Of a DNA stretch of 64,000 nt, positions 54,219 to 63,477 are shown in pieces. Numbering within the stretch: the stretch's first letter is position 1; each line of letters starts with the position of its first letter. Made by a program: the position numbers and the translations under genes. The stretch is from positions 1 through 64,000 of the forward strand of contig CAWBRW010000029.1 of assembly GCA_963791235.1 (NCBI GenBank), in the 5' to 3' direction. The DNA comes from JALORV01 sp963791235 (GTDB lineage: Bacteria; Pseudomonadota; Gammaproteobacteria; Burkholderiales; Burkholderiaceae_F). The notes below the pieces were generated by a model, which did no database searches, had not been told where the DNA came from, and saw only the letters and a program-made list of their open reading frames with translations.

Positions 54219-54856
54219 AGACTGACGACCTGATCGTCGCGCTCGCGCGCCATCTGGAAGCGGTCGACCCGCGGAGTGCGGCCTCGCGTCTCGCGCTGGG
54301 AGCTGGGCTCGGCGTGATCGCCGCGATACCGCTTACGCTGGGATGGCTCGGACTCAATCCGGAGCTCGCCGCCGATGCGAGCACGCCGATGTTCTGGCTC
54401 AAGCTCGCGTTCGTGGCGGCGATTGCGGCGGCGGGCTGGCAACTGGTGCGACGTCTCGCACAGCCGGGCGCGGCGGTCCGCGGTGCCGCGAGGGCGATGG
54501 CGGCTCCGGTGCTGGTGATGGCAGGACTGGCCGCGCTGGTGCTTGTGGCAGCCGGTCCGCAAGAACGCCTGCCGCTCGTGCTGGGCTCGAGCTGGAATTC
54601 GTGTCCGTTCAACATCGCCCTCATGGCGGCGCCGGCACTGGCGCTACTTCTATTCATTGTGCGCACGCTCGCGCCGACGCGCCTGCGGCTCACCGGGGCG
54701 GCGACGGGGTTGTTGGCGGGCGCACTCGGCGCGCTGGCCTATATGCTGCACTGCCCTGAACTCGAGGCACCCTTCCTGGCCGTCTGGTACCTGCTCGGCA
54801 TGCTGATCCCGGCCGCCCTTGGCGCGCTGGTCGGCCCATCGGTCCTGCGCTGGTAG
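54215..54856 (+). CDS. nrsF: NrsF-family (DUF1109) membrane anti-sigma factor
   Basis: This 213-residue protein has about six membrane helices, starting with LGAGLGVIAAIPLTLGWLGL, and conserved NrsF features: DDLIVALARHLEAVDP at the N-terminus and two cysteines in exposed loops (SWNSCPFNIA and LHCPELEAPF). It should hold the sigma factor at the inner membrane and release it when copper or an oxidant modifies the cysteines. ATGA overlap with the sigma gene couples their synthesis. The pairing with bufABCD matches the Caulobacter system. Confidence 0.9.
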   Translation: MKTDDLIVALARHLEAVDPRSAASRLALGAGLGVIAAIPLTLGWLGLNPELAADASTPMFWLKLAFVAAIAAAGWQLVRRLAQPGAAVRGAARAMAAPVLVMAGLAALVLVAAGPQERLPLVLGSSWNSCPFNIALMAAPALALLLFIVRTLAPTRLRLTGAATGLLAGALGALAYMLHCPELEAPFLAVWYLLGMLIPAALGALVGPSVLRW

Positions 54857-54967
54857 GCGACCGATGACCGGTGGACGCGCTGCGTCCAAGGGCGATCGAA
54901 CGCTAGGCATGTGCACCTCGTCGGAGCGAAGATGCACGCTTCGTCTCTGGCCCGCGAGTTGAAGCCC

Positions 54968-55843
54968 ATGCGTAACACCATCTACACCGCCGCCTGGACC
55001 ATCCTTGCCTTGTGCGTGTCGCCCGCCACCGGCCAGGACGCGAAGCTCGTCGAGCGCGGCGCTTACTTGATGAACAGCGTCGTCGCGTGCGGCAATTGCC
55101 ACGTGCAGCGCGACAAGGCAGGACGTCCCGTGCCCACTCTGGGCCTGTCGGGCGGATTTTTGTTCGACGAGGAACCGTTCCGCGCCTACGCCCGCAACAT
55201 CACGCCCGATGTCGAGACCGGCATCGGCAAGTGGACCGAGGCGCAGCTGGTCCGTGCCATCCGTGAAGGCAAACGCCCCGACGGCAGCCTGATCGGCCCG
55301 CCGATGCCGATCGAGTTCTACCGCGGCATGGCGGATGCCGACGTGAAGGCGCTGGTCGCGTACCTGCGGGCCCAGCCACCGGTAAAGCACGTTGTGCCGA
55401 AGTCCGAATACCGTATCAAGCTGCCGCCTTCTTACGGCCCGCCGATCAAAAAGCCAATCGTCGCTCCACCGCGCAGCGACCCGGTGAAGTACGGCGCCTA
55501 CCTTGCCGGACCCCTGGGCCACTGCATGGATTGCCATACACCCTGGACGGAGACGGGTGTCGACAGGAAGCGGATGGGCGCCGGTGGCAACCCGATCAAG
55601 GGCCCGTGGGGCGTGTCGGTCTCGCGCAACCTCACACCGACCGGGCTGAAGGACTGGAGCGACGCCGAGATCGCGCGCGCGATCCGCGAAGGCAAGAGCC
55701 GCGACGGATCTGCGCTCAGGCCGCCGATGGCATTCGACTGGTACAAGAACATCAGCGACGAGGACATGAAGGCGCTGATCGCTTACCTGCGATCGCTAAA
55801 GCCGCTGCCATTCGGCGGCCAGCCTGCCGCCGCAAAGAAGTGA
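54968..55843 (+). CDS. Diheme c-type cytochrome
   Basis: This 291-residue exported protein has a signal peptide (YTAAWTILALCVSPATGQ), then two cytochrome domains. The first has CGNCHVQRDKAGR and the second CMDCHTPWTETGV, each with matching NITPDVETGIGKW/NLTPTGLKDW motifs and AIREGK repeats. This is the alcohol dehydrogenase/gluconate dehydrogenase cytochrome-subunit type. It passes electrons in the periplasm. ATG 54968 is preferred over upstream in-frame starts because of the signal peptide. Confidence 0.88.
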   Translation: MRNTIYTAAWTILALCVSPATGQDAKLVERGAYLMNSVVACGNCHVQRDKAGRPVPTLGLSGGFLFDEEPFRAYARNITPDVETGIGKWTEAQLVRAIREGKRPDGSLIGPPMPIEFYRGMADADVKALVAYLRAQPPVKHVVPKSEYRIKLPPSYGPPIKKPIVAPPRSDPVKYGAYLAGPLGHCMDCHTPWTETGVDRKRMGAGGNPIKGPWGVSVSRNLTPTGLKDWSDAEIARAIREGKSRDGSALRPPMAFDWYKNISDEDMKALIAYLRSLKPLPFGGQPAAAKK

Positions 55844-55853
55844 CAGAGCCGGC

Positions 55854-57128
55854 TCAGCGCTCCTCGGGCGGTTTGGTCGCGCGAAAGGCGCGCCACAGCA
55901 ACAGGTCATAGGCGATCTTGATCGTGGCGCCGGCCACCAGTGGCAACCAGAGCGCTCCCGCGTGCATGGCCGCCCCCGCGAATGCCGGCGCGATCATGCG
56001 CCCCGCGGCGCGCGCCAGTTGGGTCAGGCCCGACGCCCAGGCGCGCTCATGCGGCGGCACGATCGCCATCAGGTACGACTGCCGGGTCGGGACGTCCATC
56101 TCCGACAGACCTTCGCGCAGGATGAAGAGCAGCGCCGCGACGCCGAAGCTCGGTGCGATCGGCAGCGTCAGCAGCAGCAGGCTCGACGGGATGTGGGTGA
56201 ACACCATCGTGTTGACCAGTCCGATGCGGAGTGAGAGCCACGCGGCAGCAAAGTGCGACAGCACCGTCATCACGCGCGCCGCGGCAAACAGCAGCGCGAG
56301 GGCGCCTTCGCCAACGCCGAAACGCGCATACAGGTAATAGGCGATCAGCGCCGAACCGATGAAGCCGCCACCCAGCGAATCCATGGCCGATAGCCCGGCG
56401 AACCTCCAGACGTTGCGACGTGCGCTCGGCGGCAGATCGGGAGCGTCGAAACCGGCGGCGCCTGGGCGCGCCGGCTCGGTGGTGCGGGACAGCCGCGCGT
56501 AGAGCACCGCGACACCCACCAGCAGCGCCGCATAGAGCAGGAGGGTGGCGTCGTAGGAACGCACTTCCGACAACGCCAGTTGCTCGCGCAGCAGCGCCGG
56601 CAGGGCAGCCAGCAACGCGCCGGCGGCGCCGCCGATATCGGCCAGCGCGTTGTACCAGGCATAGACACGAGTACGTTCGGTGTCGGGCGCCGTCGCCGGC
56701 AGGATCGAGACTTCAAGCGCCTGCGCCGCGCCGCGATCCGAGCCCTGCGTGCTCAGCATGCCGACGAACGCGGCGGCGGCAACGGTTGCCAGCGAGTCGA
56801 ACCACGCAAGCGCCGCGCCGCCGGTAGCCACCAGCAGCGCCAGCAGAACGAGGCTGCGGCGGCGGCCGACGCGATCGGCCACGAAGGTCCCGTAGACCGT
56901 GCCGGCGAACACGCCGGCCATGCCAGCGCTCAGCACGATGCCGATATCGTCAGCCGGGAATCCGCGCTTCGCGAGGTAGACCGCGGCAAGGACGCTGATG
57001 GCACCCGCTGCGAGACCGCGCAGCAGGGCGGCGCCGTAGATCAAGCGCCGGTCACGGCGATGCACGAGCGCGGAGCTAGTCGAGTGCATCGCGCCCGAAG
57101 ATTTCGGCGTCGACGCGAGCCCCGCCAT
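55854..57128 (-). CDS. MFS transporter
   Basis: This 424-residue transporter has about 12 membrane helices, with the MFS loop FVADRVGRRRSLVLLALLVA after helix 2 and paired six-helix halves joined by a cytosolic loop (RTTEPARPGAAGFDAPDLPP). The substrate is unknown; no substrate-specific motif is visible. A shorter start (57089) is possible and would drop 13 residues. It converges on the cytochrome gene, 10 bases away. Confidence 0.88.
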   Translation of the reverse strand: MAGLASTPKSSGAMHSTSSALVHRRDRRLIYGAALLRGLAAGAISVLAAVYLAKRGFPADDIGIVLSAGMAGVFAGTVYGTFVADRVGRRRSLVLLALLVATGGAALAWFDSLATVAAAAFVGMLSTQGSDRGAAQALEVSILPATAPDTERTRVYAWYNALADIGGAAGALLAALPALLREQLALSEVRSYDATLLLYAALLVGVAVLYARLSRTTEPARPGAAGFDAPDLPPSARRNVWRFAGLSAMDSLGGGFIGSALIAYYLYARFGVGEGALALLFAAARVMTVLSHFAAAWLSLRIGLVNTMVFTHIPSSLLLLTLPIAPSFGVAALLFILREGLSEMDVPTRQSYLMAIVPPHERAWASGLTQLARAAGRMIAPAFAGAAMHAGALWLPLVAGATIKIAYDLLLWRAFRATKPPEER

Positions 57129-57168
57129 GCGGCGCGCCGGGTGCCGGCGCGTCGCGGCGGGGGATGAA

Positions 57169-58113
57169 CTACGGCTTGGCGATCAGGGTGCTGTCCGGCA
57201 CGAGCGTCCAGCTCTTGTCCGGGTTGTAGCGCGCCATCGAGCGTGCAGCCGCGTCGGTGCCCGAGCCCAGGTTCTTCTGGTAGACGCTGCCGTCGTGGTT
57301 GACGATGAAAGTCATGACGCCGGTGTCGTTCCACTTCGCCGGCCATGCCACTGCGGCGAAGCCCTGCGTCATCCGGCCTTTGACGACGTAGTCGCGCGCG
57401 CCGCCGGGCGCATCCGGTCCCTGTGCCTTCAAGATGCGGAAGCGGTAGCCGTGATAGATGCCGTCCTTGGTTTCGTCGCCGTAGAGCGGGCCGAGCGGAC
57501 TGGCGGGATCGTTCGGCCAGAACAGGCCGTCGCGCTTGCCCGCGGTGCTGCGGAAGCGCTGCGCGTACTCGAGGACGCCGTCGGCGTTGCGGTCCACGAG
57601 GGCGTAGTCCTTCTGCGCGTCGTAGTAGGCCAGCAGCGCCTGCATTGTTGCCAGTTCGTTGCGGCCGATGCGCCGGATACGCATCTCCTCGGCACCGGCC
57701 TTGACGTCGAAGCGCCAGCCGCCCCCGGCCTTCACCAGTGGAAGCGGCAGCGTCCAGTCGTCCGGCCCGACGGCCAGATGCGCGCGATCGGGACCGTCGG
57801 TCACGATCTTGCGGCCCTTGGACGAGGCGTAAAGGAATGCAGTCCGGGTCGCGTCGTCGACGCGCTCCGGTATGAAGCGCCGCAGGTCCGGGCCGAGCAG
57901 CGCATGAAGCATGGCGTCGTCATTGGTGGCAACGGCATCGATGAAGGCGTTGCCGGCGGCCTCGGGCGTGGCGAAGGCCTTCTGGGCCCATGCCATCGAG
58001 GGTGCCAGAGCTGCCGAAATCGCCAGCGCTGCAACTGCAAGAGCGGATCTGAGCTTCATCGGCGCACCCGTGCGGTTCGACGTCAGTTTTGGAAAGGAGG
58101 AGGTGGTCTTCAT
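57169..58113 (-). CDS. DUF2950 exported protein
   Basis: This protein has 314 residues from ATG 58113, which has an AGGGGG site eight bases upstream. A signal peptide (MKLRSALAVAALAISAALAP) lies inside a 21-residue lead. The mature protein fits DUF2950 (FATPEAAGNAFIDAVATNDD, DGIYHGYRFRILKAQGPDAP, GFAAVAWPAKWNDTGVMTF). Its function is unknown; the family nearly always accompanies DUF3300, as here. A start at 58059 would begin exactly at the signal peptide. Confidence 0.85.
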   Translation of the reverse strand: MKTTSSFPKLTSNRTGAPMKLRSALAVAALAISAALAPSMAWAQKAFATPEAAGNAFIDAVATNDDAMLHALLGPDLRRFIPERVDDATRTAFLYASSKGRKIVTDGPDRAHLAVGPDDWTLPLPLVKAGGGWRFDVKAGAEEMRIRRIGRNELATMQALLAYYDAQKDYALVDRNADGVLEYAQRFRSTAGKRDGLFWPNDPASPLGPLYGDETKDGIYHGYRFRILKAQGPDAPGGARDYVVKGRMTQGFAAVAWPAKWNDTGVMTFIVNHDGSVYQKNLGSGTDAAARSMARYNPDKSWTLVPDSTLIAKP

Positions 58114-58125
58114 CGTCATCGCCCC

Positions 58126-59535
58126 CTATCGCCGGCCGCCGCCGCGTCCACCGCCGCCACCACGTCCACCACCGCCGCCGCCCCCGCGCGACATCCCGCT
58201 GCTCGATCGCGACGCGGAAGCACCACCGCCCCGACTGGCGCCCGCACTCGCGCTTCCGCGATCGTACGACTGGCGCGTCTGCGCGGAGTTGCCGGCGCCC
58301 GAAAAGGCGCTGTCGCGGTTGCCTGCGGAAGGCGAGGAACGGTCGTAGCCGCCGCCGCCATAATTCATGTCACGCGTGCTCGCGCTCGGTCCGCCGGCAC
58401 CGCCGCGATTCATGTCACGCGTGCTGGCGCTCGGGCCCCCCACCCCGCCACGATCGCCGCCGCGGTCACCCGCTCGATCACCGGCGCGGTCGCCCGCACG
58501 ATCTCCCGCGCGATCACCTGCACGGTCCCCCGCGCGGTCTCCTCCGCGGTCTCCGGCGCGGTCGCGCGCCGCGGCCCCGGTATCGACGCCGCGGTCGCGC
58601 AGCGCCTGGTCGGCGCGCGCGCGGTCGGCGTCACGTGAGTCGCCCTTGCCGCGATAGTCCTGGCGGCCATCCGCGCCGGCCTTGCGGTTGTCGAACTTGT
58701 CGCGGCTGCCCTGGTCGCGGTACGGCGCGCCCTCCCGGTTGTTGGCGTTGTGCTGCCAGTTGGCACGGTCACCGCTGGCGTTGGTGATCTGGTTGTTCCG
58801 ATTGATGTTGTTGTACTTGTTGACGTTGACGTTGACGTCGCCGCGGCCCCAGTTGGCTCCGCCCCAAAGGGCGTTGCTGACGCCGATTGCGACACCCCAC
58901 GCAATGCCAGTCGCCAGCACCGCGCCGCCGTAATACCCGTACGGAGGCGGCCAGTAGTACGGTGGATAGCTCGGGTACCACCACGTTCCGTAGACGACGG
59001 CCGGGTTGTAGGTCGGCACGTAGACGGTCTGCGGCTGCGCCGGCTCGATGATGATCTTCTGCTGCTCGACGACGACCTTCTGCTGCTCGTTGGTCTTGAG
59101 GTTGCCGGCCTTCTGCGCCGCGGCGCGCAGCCGCTGGACCGAGTCCATCACGTCGCTCGGCTGCGCCAGGAAGGCATCGCCGATCTTCTGCGTATCGTCC
59201 GGGTGCTCGGCCATTTGCTGAATCAGCGACGGGAACGCCACCAGCGACGTCACGGCAGGGTCCCAGCCCTCTTTCTCGGCCGCGGTGACCGCCGCATCGC
59301 CCTGCTGCTTCGGATTGGCCTTCGACCACGCAGCGGCGGACTTCACCTGCGCCGGATAAGTCGACGCCATCAGCACCTGCGCCAGCAGCGAATCCGGATA
59401 CAGCGCGATCGGCGCCAGCATCTGGTCGAGCTGCTCGTTGCTGAATACCTTGGTCGCCGGCGCGGACTGCGCCACGCTTGCCGTGGCCACCATCAGCGCG
59501 AGCAGCCAGATCCCGACCTTCTGCAGCACCTTCAT
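58126..59535 (-). CDS. DUF3300 exported protein with low-complexity tail
   Basis: This 469-residue protein has a signal peptide (VGIWLLALMVATASVAQ). The DUF3300 domain (LDQMLAPIALYPDSLLAQVL, AEKEGWDPAVTSLVAFP, DTQKIGDAFLAQPSDVMDSV) covers about residues 30-180, then a Tyr/Trp/Pro-rich segment (TWWYPSYPPYYWPPPYGYYG). The C-terminal half is low-complexity: tandem AGDR repeats and Ser/Gly/Arg stretches. It is exported and probably binds the cell wall or polymer; its role is unknown. It is 12 bases upstream of DUF2950 in the same direction. Confidence 0.85.
   Translation of the reverse strand: MKVLQKVGIWLLALMVATASVAQSAPATKVFSNEQLDQMLAPIALYPDSLLAQVLMASTYPAQVKSAAAWSKANPKQQGDAAVTAAEKEGWDPAVTSLVAFPSLIQQMAEHPDDTQKIGDAFLAQPSDVMDSVQRLRAAAQKAGNLKTNEQQKVVVEQQKIIIEPAQPQTVYVPTYNPAVVYGTWWYPSYPPYYWPPPYGYYGGAVLATGIAWGVAIGVSNALWGGANWGRGDVNVNVNKYNNINRNNQITNASGDRANWQHNANNREGAPYRDQGSRDKFDNRKAGADGRQDYRGKGDSRDADRARADQALRDRGVDTGAAARDRAGDRGGDRAGDRAGDRAGDRAGDRAGDRAGDRGGDRGGVGGPSASTRDMNRGGAGGPSASTRDMNYGGGGYDRSSPSAGNRDSAFSGAGNSAQTRQSYDRGSASAGASRGGGASASRSSSGMSRGGGGGGGRGGGGGRGGGRR
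58451..58565 (-). repeat. Tandem 12-base repeats in the DUF3300 gene
   Basis: About nine 12-base units encode Asp-Arg-Ala/Gly-Gly, for example DRAGDRAGDRAGDR. Units differ mainly at wobble positions. Unit number is likely to vary between strains by slippage, in frame, so the tail length could change without loss of the gene. Confidence 0.75.
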
Positions 59536-59719
59536 CGTGCAGTCTCCAGATGCCGGCGCAGCCCGCCGGAAATGCGAAAAGTACCCGAACTTCGCCGCCG
59601 CTGCGGACACGGGCTCCAGCACTTTAACGCGCCGGCACCCTGCTGGGCTGACCGCGATGCCCGCAACATGAGGTTTAAGAGGCACGTCGCGACGGAACGT
59701 GATCTCGCGGGCCGCGAAA

Positions 59720-62105
59720 TCAGCGCAACTGCTGTGAGAGTGCGTTGAAGTCGCGGTCGTTCGGGAAAGTCTGGACTGCTCGTGCGACGGTCCGGCGTGC
59801 GGAGTCCAACTGGCCGGCATCGCGCTGCATTGTCGCCAGCGCATAGAGCATGTCGCGGTTGTCCGGCCAGCGTGCAGTGGTGCGTTCGAGCACCCTGATG
59901 GCATCGGCCGGCCGCCCGCCCGAGTTCAGCGCCACCGCATAGACATACGTATAGCGGGCCTCGTCAGGCGCCAGCCGTGCCGCCAGTTCGAGTTCGCGCA
60001 GCGCCTTCACGGAGTCGCCCTGTCGTACGAGGGACAGGCCCAATGCGTGATGCAAGGGCGCACTTTTCGGGGCGCGCGCCAGCCCTTGCTCGAGCACGCG
60101 CTGCGCATCGGCGTCGCGACTCTGCAGCCGCAGTGCGTCCGCCGCATTGAGGTACGCCGGCACGAAGCCCGGATCCAGCGCCAGCGCCTGTGCGAACGCC
60201 GTCTGCGCCTGCTCGTGCCGACCGAGCCGCGCCTCGAACGAGCCAAGCGCGACGCGGGACTCCGGCCGGTCGGCGGTGTAATGCAAGGCTGCGACGTACT
60301 CGTCGGCCGCCTTCTGCCATGCGGCGCGCTGGTCCACACTCAGGGCATCCTGCTGCCCGGCAAGTGCACGCGCTGCTTCGATGCGCACCGCACGCCGCGG
60401 ATCGACGAGCAATGGCGCAAGAACGCGTGGCTGCTCCTGTGTCGGCAGGGCTTCTGCCAACCGAACCGCCGCGAGGCGCATCAGCGGCTGAGCATCCTGA
60501 GCGGCACGCTGCGCGGTCGCGGCGTCGGCAGCGCCTGCCAATGTGATGCGTTCGATCGCCGAGGCGCGTGCGATCGGTGCGGCGGCGACATCGTTGGCAA
60601 TCGATGCGAGTGATGCGACCGCGCCAGGCAGATTGTTCTCGGCCGCGTGGAAGGTCGGGGCGAAGGTCTGGAAGCCGGCCGCGTTCCGACCGAGCCAGCC
60701 GCGCACGGCGGCCGCCGACCACTTCGCATCCTGCTTCGTATGGCACTGGTTACAGGCGTTGGGTACGCCGAACGCCACTGACTGGTCGGGGCGCGGCACG
60801 CGCATGCTGTGGTCGCGCCGCCCGTCGACGACCATGTACGTGGTCTTCGGCATGTGACAGTCGGCGCACTGCGCGCCGGCTGAACCGGCCGCGTGATGGT
60901 GGTGCGAAGGCGCCTCGTACTTGCCCGGAGCATGACACTGGCCACAAGCGGCGTTGCCTTCGGCGCGCAGCTTCTGCGAATGTGGGTCGTGGCAGTCGCT
61001 GCAGGTCACGCCCTTGCGGTGCATACGGCTCTGCAGCCACGATCCCCAGATGAACACCTCGTCGCGCTGCTGGCCGTCGACGTGGTACAGACCCGGCACC
61101 AGCAGCGATGGGAGGTAGTGATCCAGGAACGGCGCGCCGGCCCGGTAGCCCTCGGCGATCTGCGCGCGCCGCGCATGGCATTGCGCGCAGACCTCGATCT
61201 CGCGTTCGCTGGTGCGTTCGCGACTGCGCGTGGCGTTGCCGCTGGCCGGATCGATGCTCCATGTGACGCCGCGGCGCTCATCGAGCTGCACCGCTCAGCC
61301 CCTTGCTCGCGTCGGCGGGCTTCTTCTCCGCCCAGGTAACGTGCGCCGAGCCGGGACCATGACACGACTCGCAACCGACCGAGATCTCTTTCCAGCTCGT
61401 CTTGAAGCTGTTCGTGCCGGCGTCGTAGCCCTTCACCACCTGGGTCGAGTGGCAATCGGCGCACATGAAGTTCCAATTCTGCGAGCGCTGCGTCCAGTGC
61501 AACTCATCGCGGAAATCGAGCTTCTCGTTCGGGTACTGGCGAAACCAGCGTTGCCCGCCCGCACTCTTCGGGCGCGAGTCCCAGGTGACCGAGACCGCCT
61601 GCAGCCGTCCGCCCGGCAACTCGACGAGGTACTGCTGCAGCGGCTCGACGCCGAAGGTGTACTTCACCTCGAAATCGGCCAGCTTGCCGTCCGGACCGTC
61701 GGTGCGCACGAAGAACTTGCCGTCGCGCTGGAAAAAGCTTGATGTCACGCGGTCGAACGTGAACTTCGCGTCGTTGAAGTCGCCGCGCACCGTGTCGGCC
61801 GTCGCGTGCTGCATCGCGCGCGCGTGCTGCGACGACGCCCACGCGATGTACTCCTTGTCGTGGCACGCCTTGCAGGCGGCGCTGCCGCTGAAATCTGCTG
61901 TGACAGGCGCAAGGGGAACTGCTGGTGCCGCGGTCGGCGGGCCGGCTGGCCGCAGCAGCCAGATCGCCCCGGCAGCGGCGATCAGTGCGGCCGCGGCCGC
62001 AATCGGCAGCCAGCGTGGAGGGCCGGCGCGCTTATTGGCGGCCACCGGCGTGGTCGCAGCGGTCGAATCCGTTGCGGGGTGTGGCGGGCGGCGCTTGCGG
62101 GACAC
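59720..62105 (-). CDS. Octaheme cytochrome c with TPR tail, frameshifted
   Basis: Two frames join near 61284 to give about 790 residues. The first has a membrane anchor (WLPIAAAAALIAAAGAIWLL) and three heme sites: CKACHDKEYIAW, CADCH, CESCHGPGSAH. The second has five: CAQCH, CSDCHDPHS, CGQCH, CADCHMPKT, CNQCH. A HEAT-like stretch (RAVRIEAARALAGQ) and TPR units (FAQALALDPGFVPAYLNAAD, LARAPKSAPLHHALGLSLVR) follow. This multiheme/TPR layout suits electron transfer at the periplasmic face. GTG 62105 is a probable start; 62183 (ATG) is possible. One extra base explains the break. Confidence 0.78.
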
Positions 62106-62337
62106 GGAGCAGGTAGCTTGCTTGGGGGCGCCGTCACCGGCCCACCAGCGACCAGAACACGGCGCGGCGGGCCAGCCCCGCACCGCCCCGCGGTATCAGC
62201 CCGATGCGCTGCTGTAAGCGGTACAGCAGGTCGTCACGGGCCAGTTCGAAGCTTGGTGTCCGGGCGCTCGCAGGCGCTGACGTCTTCATGGCTGGCCCGT
62301 CGTCGAGTCAGACCGTCACCGACTACGCCTACAAGAC

Positions 62338-63054
62338 TCAGCGGCGACCGGCGATCGGGGGCTCCTCAGCAGAGTCGAAGACCGCACGTGAAACCCACCC
62401 GGCCAGCAAGGCGCCAGCGATCGGAGCGACCCAGAACAGCCACAACTGGCTGAGGGCCCAATCGCCCACGAAGAGCGCCGGTCCGGTGCTGCGCGCCGGG
62501 TTCACCGACGTGTTGGTGACCGGGATGCTGATCAGGTGGATCAATGTCAGCGCAAGGCCGATCGCGATTCCCGCAAAGCCCGCTGGGGCACGCTTATGCG
62601 TGGCGCCGAGAATCACGATCAGGAACATGAACGTCATGACGACTTCGGTGATCGCGGCAGCGCCCAAGCCGTACTTGCCCGGCGAATGCTCGCCAAAGCC
62701 GTTCGACGCGAAGCCGCCGGACAGTGAGAAGCCGGCCTTGCCGCTGGCGATCAGGTACAGCACGCCGGCCGCGACAACGGCGCCGATGACCTGCGCGACG
62801 ATGTACGGCAGTAACTGCGACGCCGGGAAGCGGCCGCCTGCCCACAGTCCTACGGACACGGCCGGATTGAAGTGGCCGCCCGAAATCGGACCGAGCGCAT
62901 ACGCGCCAGTCAGCACCGTCAGGCCGAACGCCAGCGACACGCCGGCGAAGCCGATGCCGAGTTCGGGAAACGCGGCCGCCAGCACGGCGCTGCCGCAGCC
63001 GCCGAGCACGAGCCAGAAGGTGCCGAGGAATTCAGCGGCAAGTTTGGGCGTCAT
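62338..63054 (-). CDS. aqpZ: Aquaporin Z-like water channel
   Basis: This 238-residue six-helix MIP protein has both pore motifs (ISGGHFNPAVSVGLW and TNTSVNPARSTGPAL) and the AqpZ pattern MTPKLAAEFLGTFWLVLGGC. A His/Phe/Arg selectivity pattern is plausible. It passes water at the inner membrane. ATG 63054 is the family start; the longer frame to 63198 reads into the receiver-domain remnant upstream. Confidence 0.9.
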   Translation of the reverse strand: MTPKLAAEFLGTFWLVLGGCGSAVLAAAFPELGIGFAGVSLAFGLTVLTGAYALGPISGGHFNPAVSVGLWAGGRFPASQLLPYIVAQVIGAVVAAGVLYLIASGKAGFSLSGGFASNGFGEHSPGKYGLGAAAITEVVMTFMFLIVILGATHKRAPAGFAGIAIGLALTLIHLISIPVTNTSVNPARSTGPALFVGDWALSQLWLFWVAPIAGALLAGWVSRAVFDSAEEPPIAGRR

Positions 63055-63107
63055 CGTTTTTCCTTTCGAGGTCTCTTGATTTGCGATTCGCGCGCTGCCA
63101 CGGAGAC

Positions 63108-63255
63108 TACCCGAGCGGCGGAAAGTCGGCAGGTGCTCCGTTTGCGCCGGCTGGCTGTTGTTCCTCGCGCTCTCAATCACGCTGTACAGCACCCGCACCA
63201 GCGCGCTGCCCAGGAACGGCTTGGCGAGCAGGTGTTCGACGCCGCGGCGCCGCGA
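63108..63255 (-). pseudogene. Remnant of a receiver domain
   Basis: In one leftward frame the sequence reads RRGVEHLLAKPFLGSALVRV, then LYSVIESARNN. The GVEHLLAKPF segment is the Lys-Pro end of a response-regulator receiver domain. The rest is lost, and the frame is fused to nothing functional. Upstream 63260-63400 has no coding character. Confidence 0.5.
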
Positions 63256-63404
63256 TTCCTCGCGCCCCCGCTCACGCCACGGCCGCGACGGCTGACGATG
63301 TCAGGGTGGTGTAGCGGTTGCGGACACACCCGCGCAGGGTGCGGGCGCCGCCGGCTGGGCGCATCGTTCAACCGGCAGCCGGAACTGCCCACTGAGGCTA
63401 GGGC

Positions 63405-63442
63405 GGAGAAACAAGAAAGCCGGACGCGCTGGGCGGTCCGGC
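63405..63442 (-). terminator. Rho-independent-like terminator after the rhodanese gene
   Basis: GCCGGAC (63419-63425) pairs with GTCCGGC (63436-63442). On the minus strand a T-rich run (TTTCTTGTTTCTC) follows the stem. It sits 36 bases past the rhodanese stop. Confidence 0.7.
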
Positions 63443-63477
63443 CTTCTGCGGCCCAGGTCGCGTCGCTTGCTGACGAA

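Noticed and set aside
58451..58565. CRISPR-like repeats
   Set aside because: The repeats are 12 bases, tandem without spacers, and lie inside a coding frame.
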